The position numbers and the translations under genes are program-made. Shown here in pieces: positions 63,837-64,000 of a DNA stretch of 64,000 nt. Every line of letters begins with the position of its first letter. Within the stretch, counting starts at the first letter, position 1. This DNA comes from Orientallactaga sibirica. Lineage: Eukaryota > Chordata > Mammalia > Rodentia > Dipodidae. The notes under the pieces were generated by a model. That model made no database searches, was not told the DNA's origin, and worked only from the letters and a program-made list of their open reading frames with translations. Location: NCBI GenBank assembly GCA_036365145.1, contig JAEOAD010001365.1, positions 5,563,501 to 5,627,500 of the forward strand, given 5' to 3'.

Positions 63837-64000
63837 CAGTATATCAGAGTCTGCAAAAGAGTTTTCTATATTAGACTCCCCAAAGGGCCACCCACTGCTT
63901 TTATGCTTCCAATCTCCTCCCTCCTCCGCATGAGCTTAGGACAGGCCATCCTTTCTCCCCTTGTGTTCACACATGCAGGTTCTCTCTCATAGCTCCCCAT

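Overview
This is nuclear DNA of a rodent, most likely a dipodoid (jerboa or birch-mouse group; my best guess is Jaculus). The call rests on its short interspersed repeats: many copies of a tRNA-derived SINE that starts near GGGGCTGGAGAGATGGCTCA and ends in (CT)n plus AAATAAA tails (I call it DIP-like, after the B2-superfamily SINE of dipodoids), many B1-like 7SL-derived monomers, and ID-like tRNA-Ala-derived elements. Species assignment is inference from memory of these families.

I find no protein-coding gene, no rRNA and no functional tRNA. Open frames are short, have no conserved-domain character, and most lie in repeats, microsatellites or transposon relics. The window reads as an intergenic or intronic gene desert.

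Layout. 1-3 kb: a complete two-LTR MaLR retrotransposon with a 5-bp target duplication. 3-10 kb: DIP, B1 and old LTR fragments around a repeat-free AT-rich block at 4.15-4.85 kb. 10.7-11.4 kb: array 1 of a 51-53-bp ID-derived tandem repeat. 12-13.2 kb: a polypyrimidine microsatellite, B1/ID copies, a MER2/Tigger-class relic and a MIR-like relic. 14-21.5 kb: old L1 sequence split by a Tigger-class element, SINEs and array 2. 22-34 kb: several repeat-poor, homeobox-motif-rich blocks that look like conserved noncoding elements, plus array 3. 34-36.2 kb: array 4, large and scrambled. 36-58 kb: mixed L1 3' ends, LTRs and SINEs with ordinary spacer. 57.3-58.9 kb: a dense SINE cluster with a solo LTR nested in one DIP copy. 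59-64 kb: one more possible conserved block, a 519-bp (GGAA)n tract, and a pile-up of DIP insertions.

Two things stand out. First, four separate arrays of one tandem repeat, built from the 5' half of an ID SINE, carry about 70 copies of a Pol III A-box-like sequence without a B box. Second, a chain of TAAT-rich unique blocks suggests long-range developmental enhancers. Both are inferences from reading the sequence; no alignment was run.
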